DNA from: Hydractinia symbiolongicarpus
Lineage: Eukaryota; Cnidaria; Hydrozoa; Anthoathecata; Hydractiniidae
Length of the DNA: 64,000 nt
Assembly: GCF_029227915.1 (NCBI RefSeq)
Contig: NC_079882.1
Span: 22,761,001-22,825,000, forward strand
Direction: 5' to 3'
Shown here: positions 58,582-64,000 of the stretch, piece after piece
Layout: each line of letters begins with the position of its first letter
Numbering within the stretch: the first letter of the stretch is position 1
The notes under the pieces: generated by a model
What the model saw: only the letters and a program-made list of their open reading frames with translations
Told to the model about the DNA's origin: nothing
Database searches by the model: none
Program-made: the position numbers and the translations under genes

Positions 58582-58678
58582 TGACTGCGGCCGCGTACTC
58601 GATGAGTACGATTTTTGCACATGCGGACGAAGGTTAATTATAAAGGCTAAAATGCTGTGTTGGGACTGCTACCAGTAA
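58568..58678 (+). CDS. Mini zinc-ribbon protein, 36 residues
   Basis: ATG 58,568 overlaps the end of the preceding gene. Pattern C-x2-C (CNDC), C-x-C (FCTC) and C-x2-C (CWDC) suggests zinc binding. Intact but very short; possibly a real Polinton micro-protein, or a remnant. Confidence 0.4.
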   Translation: MEQCNDCGRVLDEYDFCTCGRRLIIKAKMLCWDCYQ

Positions 58679-58707
58679 TATATAACATATAACGGGGGTA
58701 GTTGTGT

Positions 58708-59272
58708 ATGTGCGAGAAGAAGCAATCCTCGGACCTTGTTTGAAATTCAATAAAAGATGCTAAAATTTGAGAATGAGCTTGTCAACCCCAGAAATTTCCA
58801 CAGTTTTGCTGCTACCTTTACAGATATCACCGACATCAATGTGGACTATCTGACAGTGTCGGATGCTATCCCTGCCAATGGAGGCAAAGACCAAAGGTAT
58901 ATTGTGAGGTATCATACACGAGATCTCGTAGTTGCTTTGAGGGTAAAAACGCCTAAAATCTGGTCCCCGAATGGAGTCACCCGGTACAATGCCAGCGCCG
59001 TACCAACGATGAGTCTTGATTTCGAAGAGTACCCCGACTGGGTTGAAAAGTATCGCCAAATCTGGAACAAGATCGAGGATTTGATATCTCAGAAATTGAC
59101 GACTGAGCCTGTGAAAGAAGAGCGTTACATTAACACCAAGCTCAAATACTGCAAGGACGCGATCACGACTAAATTCCACGGTATGCGAGTACCCTATGAT
59201 GAACCTTGCCAAGTCAGTGCCATCCTGGCACTATCATCGGTGTATGTGCAGGGTATAAACTACTACCCTTAA
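58708..59272 (+). CDS. Polinton protein of unknown role (full-length relative of 14,067-14,649)
   Basis: The true N-terminus probably begins at 58,708 (MCEKKQSSDLV), with a stop and a 2-base loss before the open frame at 58,757 (171 residues). The body is undamaged: NVDYLTVSDAIPANGGKD, WSPNGVTRY, LDFEEYPDWVEKY. The stop at 59,270 may be new, since the same frame continues VHVVECRYKGFKVDW to about 59,334, as it does in copy 1. No fold recognised. Confidence 0.6.
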
Positions 59273-59382
59273 GTACATGTTGTTGAATGTCGGTACAAGG
59301 GCTTTAAAGTCGATTGGCTGCTGAGTGATGAGTAAAAACCATGTGTTTTGTAGGTCTTGTAGGGCCTACAAAATATACAAAA

Positions 59383-60057
59383 TTAAGGTTTGTAAACAGG
59401 TGGAGACTCTAGGTAGCGCTTGCATACTGTACAGATTTCAGTTTTTTTTAAAACGTCATTTGTGCCTTCTTCTCGGCCTTTCTGAACTACCTGAGCGCGC
59501 TCCCTTTCGTTGATGGCATGAACAAGCCGTTTATAGCGTTGACGTATTAGTTCCTTCAATAGCATATACCGTTGCTTCTCTTGCATGATCAGGCTGAACT
59601 CATAGTCATTAATAACCCCATTTTCTACAGCCTTCGAGATAAGATCAACGATGGAGTTTAATTTCGACTCAGCGAGTAGTCTGGTACTTTCGTGTTTTTT
59701 ACTCTTAACCCCTAACCTCTTTGAGGCATTTAGAAGACCTGCCTGTCCAAGCCCCGTCGCTATAGTGATTCCACCCATGGCAATACAGAGCGGAGCGCCT
59801 AGACCCGTGGCTAATGTCCCAATTCCGACACTCGATGTGATAATACTTACACTCAGCAGTCCATGGTCGCAATACCTTACCCAGGTTCTGTGCATCTTGA
59901 ATTTTTTTGAAAGCCCATCTTGCTCTTTAATCTTACTTCGAAGATATTTTTCAATTTCTCCGATCTTTTCAAGTCTATATTTCTGGCTTTCATGGATAGT
60001 ATCGTCCTCGACGGGCGCACTTGGTAAATTCTTCTATAACTTGGCTACATCGTTCAT
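59383..60057 (-). CDS. Membrane-helix plus coiled-coil protein, one internal stop
   Basis: Reads from 60,057 (MNDVAKL) with one in-frame stop after 7 codons, then 216 open codons. Coiled coil at the start (RLEKIGEIEKYLRSKIKE), a Gly-rich hydrophobic hairpin (VSIITSSVGIGTLATGLGAP, then IAMGGITIATGLG), then an α-helical region with LLAESKLNSIVDLISKAVENG and EFSLIMQEKQRY. I recognise the last part as a family widespread near cnidarian Polintons; function unknown, perhaps virion- or membrane-associated. Copy 1 has lost it. Confidence 0.6.
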
Positions 60058-60121
60058 CGTTTATTCTTTAAGCAAACACATCGTAATTCCTGTGAACGAT
60101 ACATTTTTGTCGTGGTGAAAA

Positions 60122-60985
60122 TCATCTGTAAGCATGAACTCGAGGCGATCTGTCGAGCCCTTCAAGGGAAGGTATCGGAGTGTCAAAACTCCAGGTCAGC
60201 ATGTCCCCCCAAGCGTTTAACTCTTTGGTGGGAAGCAAAGCAAGAATTTTGGATTTTTTACCATCAAGTAGGCAGTCGTCTTCGTCCAACTGAGGACAAA
60301 CAACTCTCGGCTCCCTCAATAACTTTTCCTAGGGTTGTTTAAATTGAATCAAACTTGGCACACCTTTAGTCATAAAAGGAACGAAATGGAAGCAATAATT
60401 TTTTGCTTGCGTCAGCACTATTTCTATGACGTCATCAGAACCTTAAAATTTGTTAAAAATGACAATATCTGCTTAAAATTGAATTACTTTTGTTCCAGAT
60501 CGAATTTTTGTATTCTGTTTAAAGTTTCTGAAAGCTAAATAAAAGGTTATTCAACATGTTTTCCGGTTTTTACGTGGATCGCATGAAAAATTGCCAAAAA
60601 TTGCCCGAAATCAGGGTTTTTCCGATTTCTTTGTAAAATCCGACAAAATCGGGAAATCAGATTAATCACGTGTCCAAATTATGCAAAATGATTCTTTTTA
60701 ATAAAACAAAGTTGTGTTGCAAGGTTAAAGTTTTAAGGATAATCCTAACAGGAGTTATTACAGGTGTCTAATAGATAAATATTGAAACTCAAAAAGTTTA
60801 ATAGCCATATAACATAGCAATAAGGAGTTATTTAAAAAAAAAACCGTCAGGCGGGGGCGGAATCCCCCCCGGACCGAATAGGGTTAAGGCAATCCTAGTA
60901 TCCTGCCCCAAGTAATCCTCAAATATCGTAGGCTTTTTAATGTTCGTAATGTAGAGTTGCTTCATCGTTTTGTTATAACAAAACG
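60122..60985 (-). pseudogene. Minor-capsid candidate interrupted by an insertion
   Basis: The 5' part is at 60,985-60,893 (MKQLYITNIKKPTIFEDYLG, as in copy 1), where the reading runs into foreign G/C-rich sequence. The 3' part resumes at about 60,330-60,122 (REPRVVCPQLDEDDCL, LPTKELNAWGDMLTW). The two parts are separated by ~560 bp of unrelated DNA. Copy 1 preserves the middle of this protein. Confidence 0.5.
60330..60890. mobile_element. Insertion in the minor-capsid candidate
   Basis: AT-rich repeat-like DNA with a TGACGTCA (60,426), paired phrases (AAAATTGCCAAAAATTGCCC, ATCAGGGTTTTTCC/GGGAAATCAG) and an A-run beside GTCAGGCGGGGGCGGAATCC at its right end. The junctions coincide with loss of the gene reading. 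Probably a non-autonomous retroelement or MITE. Confidence 0.45.
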
Positions 60986-62216
60986 ATGAAAATGTATTTG
61001 TACAACCCCAAAGCAAAGTACAAGTCAGACAGGGCAGAATGGCCCCTTGGTATAACAAACCTGGACCATCAAGAGCTGTATGTATCGAAGGAGTTGCATA
61101 TCCCTGTAATATTTCCGGGGTTTACCAAATACTCCATAAAAATTCCAACTAATTTGCTGAATGACTCTGTCAGAGTGGGGTGGACGGGACAAGCCTTTGA
61201 CTACTGGAATATTCAGGGTAAATTTGCAACCCATTGCGCAACTACGGCATTAGGCATCTCTGCCAAGCATATGACTGGCTCCGTACCACTTGTCAACTCG
61301 ATCTTCAAATTTCATGTCTATTACCACACGCGTCGTATATTGGCAAGATTGAAGGTACCCATGCCGTATGAGGATGAATTTCATCAGTACAAAAATCCCT
61401 ACTCAACCTCCGGATTTGCACAAGTATGTCGCAAGTATGGCGCAGATCCTAATGATTTGTACAAATTTAGGGCTGTCATGTCTTCATTGACAAATGGATC
61501 GTGGTTGCCTCAGGTTGACGGGGACTATGCATAGTTTATTATACCGACAAGCCAGGGTCTGACGTCGGAAGGTCTGACAAAATTGAGTGAAATTATCCGC
61601 GTTTACGTTGTCTTATTGCCAAGGCATCCCTACTGGGTTCTGGGGCGGACAACTATACGACCAGGCAAATTCTGATGCAAAATTTTCAAAGCGCGGTACG
61701 GCGGGAAGAGAATGTGGGGCAAGATATAACACAATTTCAGAAGGTGCTGCAATATGCCCGAACTCTGGTGAATTTTGCTGTTATGCCCAGCGTGTAAATG
61801 TTGCCTTCTGATATGAACTTGCGCATCGGTAAAATTGAGGGTTGTAACAACAATATCGTGATCGCACCTGCCAACGTAAGCGTTGGGGTGCAGGTTGACG
61901 TAAATAATAAGCCTATTGTGAAGCATGCCGCACCCCCCAAGCATACTATCAAAACACCTAGACATACTACACCTCCTAGGCAGGCTATAGACCCTAAGCA
62001 TACTACACCCTCCTGGCATACTATCAAGTCAACAGCATACAGGAACATGAAAAGTAGAGAGGCTACCACCGCTGGAAGGTCAAAACCAACATTAGGATAC
62101 CAAAACAGTGTTGATCACGGCAGGAATAGGACTAATCATCGCGTACATTTCTTGTCTATTACCACATGCTTGGCTGCATATTCGACAATGGTTGCTGCCA
62201 CTCTGAGAAAGAACGA
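60986..62216 (+). pseudogene. His-Thr-Pro-repeat membrane protein (copy 2)
   Basis: 182 undamaged codons from 60,986, then a stop (61,532), short losses near 61,615 and 61,680, a stop at 61,796, and a frame change near 62,095. Conserved blocks match 17,500-18,723 throughout. The C-terminal third has PPKHTIKTPRHTTPP-type repeats and then a membrane helix (VLITAGIGLIIAYI). The 3' end overlaps the convergent gene's end by about 80 bp. Starts divergently from the minor-capsid candidate, whose ATG shares the same short intergenic DNA. Confidence 0.6.
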
Positions 62217-63324
62217 GAATACTGTACCAATAATCGCTGGTAATGCCTGCCTGCCTTACCTGCCAGGTATTTCAGGAATTTTCCCAATCTTTCCAGCTGC
62301 TTCTCTACAAACCCTTTACCTGCTCCTCCTGCAGCACCTGTTGCGACACATCCTCCTGTAACAGCGAGTACAGTGGTGCTTATGAGTAGACCAACGGCCG
62401 CTATAGTCAGACCCTGCTCCTTGAACAACACCTCGAGCTTTTGAAACAGGGACGTGTCATCCTCAGTGATCTTCATCAGCGTCTGTTTAATGACCTCCAG
62501 TTGGCTAAATATTTGAGAGGAAAGTCTCCCCTTGGCCTCCTGCGCGGCCTTTTTCTGATCCTTCAAATTTTCGATCTCTTCCTTGACTTTCGTGATATCC
62601 CCATCCCAAATTTCCTGTTGTTCCTCACTAGCCCCCGGCCTAGTCTTTTTTCCCTCAAGTCATTTTACCTTGTCCTCTGCCCTATTGATCTCTCTATTAT
62701 ATGAGATCATCTTGCTTTTCAGTAGTTTTATGTTACCCTTGATAGTCAGTGCTGCTTCATTTAGCCCTCTTATTTCACGCTTGGTGATACCATTCCCACC
62801 AAACGAAGTGTCTTGTATAAATCTCTCCGTGTCATCTACGAATTCGTCGATATCAACTAACGAATTTATCGAAATGTCGGCCTTGTTCTTCCTCACAATG
62901 TCGGCAGCCTCCTGCCGGAGTACCTGGACCGCTTCCCTGCTTCTGTTGAAGTCAGCAAAGTCCAGGGCCTGCAGATGATTAATACCCAATGACCCTTTTA
63001 TAGCACCTGATTCGTAAGCACTATCTCTTTGAGGGTCCTATTCCCTATCACTATTTCCTTGAAAATGAGTTGATTACCTTCCATTCTAAACGCATCGTAA
63101 TGTTTTGCATTAGGCAGCTCCAGCTCCTCCCTAAGATTTTCGTAAAGGCTATCGACCTTTGATTTTAGTATATCCTGCCTATGTTTCGGAATATTAGTCC
63201 TCGCAACGCCCTGTTGCTTTCCTGGGGTTGGTACTGGCCTTGGTGTTGATGGGGCACCTTCATGCTCTGGACGACCCTCCTCATCCTCTTTAATATCGGG
63301 TTCATATACTGGATTATTTGGCAT
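62136..63324 (-). pseudogene. Coiled-coil membrane protein (copy 2)
   Basis: From 63,324 (MPNNPVYEPDIKED) to 62,998, then a frame change to the reading 62,989-62,660, one in-frame stop, and continuation to about 62,280; a last shift restores ALPAIIGTVFSFFLRVAATI, a membrane segment, before the stop at 62,136. Acidic/Pro-rich head, long coiled coil, a Gly/Ala-rich hydrophobic centre (VGLLISTTVLAVTGG), and a C-terminal helix. Same family as 18,692-19,821. Diverges from the capsid gene with 37 bp between starts. Confidence 0.6.
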
Positions 63325-63361
63325 ATCTTTTATTTAAAAAAATATGGTATAAATAAAAGTT

Positions 63362-64000
63362 ATGAGTAATGCATTTGGAGACAAACTCAACCCCTACGCA
63401 GAAAACAATACCCTTTTCGGTATCAAGGGTAGGCGGCAGCGTGTCCAGATTAGTAACATCCCCTCGACAATCAATCGGAATGAAGATCTATATTCCTAAC
63501 ATGCAACAGGAGGAGGTCTTTATTCCAGGGAGTATCAAGCTACTGTTTGATTTGGAGCTTACCGGTACCAATACAAAACGCACCATTGTCTCGAATATCA
63601 ACAAAAGCCTGGTGCGAGACCTACGTATCACTTTGAATGACAACGAGGTGCAAAATATCAATGATTTTTCCACGCTCGCAGTCTACCGGGAATTCTGGCT
63701 ACCCAAATTTGATCGTAACAATAACCTATAACCAATAACCACTGACCATGCTGGGACTGACGAAGAAAAGGTCATTGTTGCCGCATATGGTAACACCTTT
63801 ATTATACCCCTGGGCAAGATGTTTGAGTTGACTAAGGATCTTCCCTTCTATCCGGTGGGGTTATACGACATACTCCAATTTTTCCTGCACTTCGCGCCTC
63901 ATGGTGACATTATCAAGGATGGAGGTACGGCGGCCTCTGGATCTACGGCAGCCAAGGCAGCGGATGCCGCCTATAAAATCACCAATTTTAAGCTGGAGTT
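63362..64000 (+). pseudogene. Major capsid protein (copy 2), partial and broken
   Basis: ATG at 63,362 is followed by SNAFGDKLNPYAENN. A 1-2 base loss near 63,495 changes frame to the reading 63,480-63,731, which ends at a stop; a further reading with IPLGKMFEL, LPFYPVGLYDILQFF and TNFKLE continues to the window end. Similarity to 19,839-21,098 is clear. Double jelly-roll shell protein; the rest lies outside the window. Confidence 0.7.

Larger units (their letters stand above)
57219..64000. mobile_element. Polinton/Maverick-type DNA transposon, copy 2 (left part, runs off the window)
   Basis: Shares at least five genes with copy 1 in the same relative order (14,067-type protein, minor-capsid candidate, His-Thr-Pro membrane protein, coiled-coil membrane protein, capsid). 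Orientation of the capsid block is the same as in copy 1. Extra genes at 57,655-58,678 are not visible in copy 1. The left boundary is set by subterminal 40-bp repeats and is uncertain. The right part, with integrase, ATPase and PolB, would lie beyond 64,000. Confidence 0.8.

Noticed and set aside
58760-59212. 150-codon - strand frame
   Set aside because: Antisense to the conserved + strand gene, which is matched by copy 1.

Overview
The window looks like an AT-rich invertebrate nuclear genome, most likely a cnidarian and probably a hydrozoan. Genes have short exons with GT-AG introns, there is much interspersed and satellite DNA, and there are two decayed copies of a large Polinton/Maverick-type DNA transposon whose gene set resembles elements I know from cnidarian genomes. 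The taxon is an inference from composition and family resemblance; no rRNA or marker gene is present to confirm it. There is no bacterial operon or CRISPR array.

Layout. 0-7.4 kb: interspersed repeats and three arrays of one ~89-bp satellite (573-1240, a lone unit near 4497, and about 25 units at 5180-7430). 7.5-9.6 kb: an intact-looking three-exon SET-domain methyltransferase gene of KMT5A/SETD8 type. 10.0-12.4 kb, same strand: a frameshifted gene with a C2H2 finger, a tyrosine-recombinase (Crypton-like) catalytic core and a SANT-like tail. 13.7-14.1 kb: a 326-bp (TAA)n tract that truncates the first Polinton fragment.

14.07-32.6 kb is Polinton copy 1, with an inserted stretch at 14.65-17.05 kb. 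On the + strand it carries a virion-type protein with a C-terminal membrane segment, the double jelly-roll major capsid protein, Cys/His-repeat HNH genes, a small coiled-coil membrane protein and an rve integrase. The convergent - strand block holds protein-primed family B DNA polymerase, several tiny membrane proteins with nearly touching or overlapping ends, a second HNH gene, a packaging ATPase and a BRO-N-like protein. Together these are a replication module (PolB), integration module (INT) and virion module (MCP, ATPase, membrane/structural proteins). Almost every long gene carries stops or frameshifts, and PolB has lost two catalytic acidic residues, so the copy is dead.

32.7-57 kb is mostly gene-poor: microsatellites (GACA)n and (TA)n, interspersed repeats, one good exon of an F5/8 type C (discoidin) domain on the - strand (39,680-39,849), a Penelope-like retroelement pseudogene (49.9-51.0 kb) and other retroelement scraps. 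57.2-64.0 kb is the left part of Polinton copy 2, less decayed than copy 1 and running off the window inside its capsid gene; it adds genes that copy 1 lacks here (a repeat protein of DUF4116 type, Cys-rich proteins, a two-helix membrane protein).
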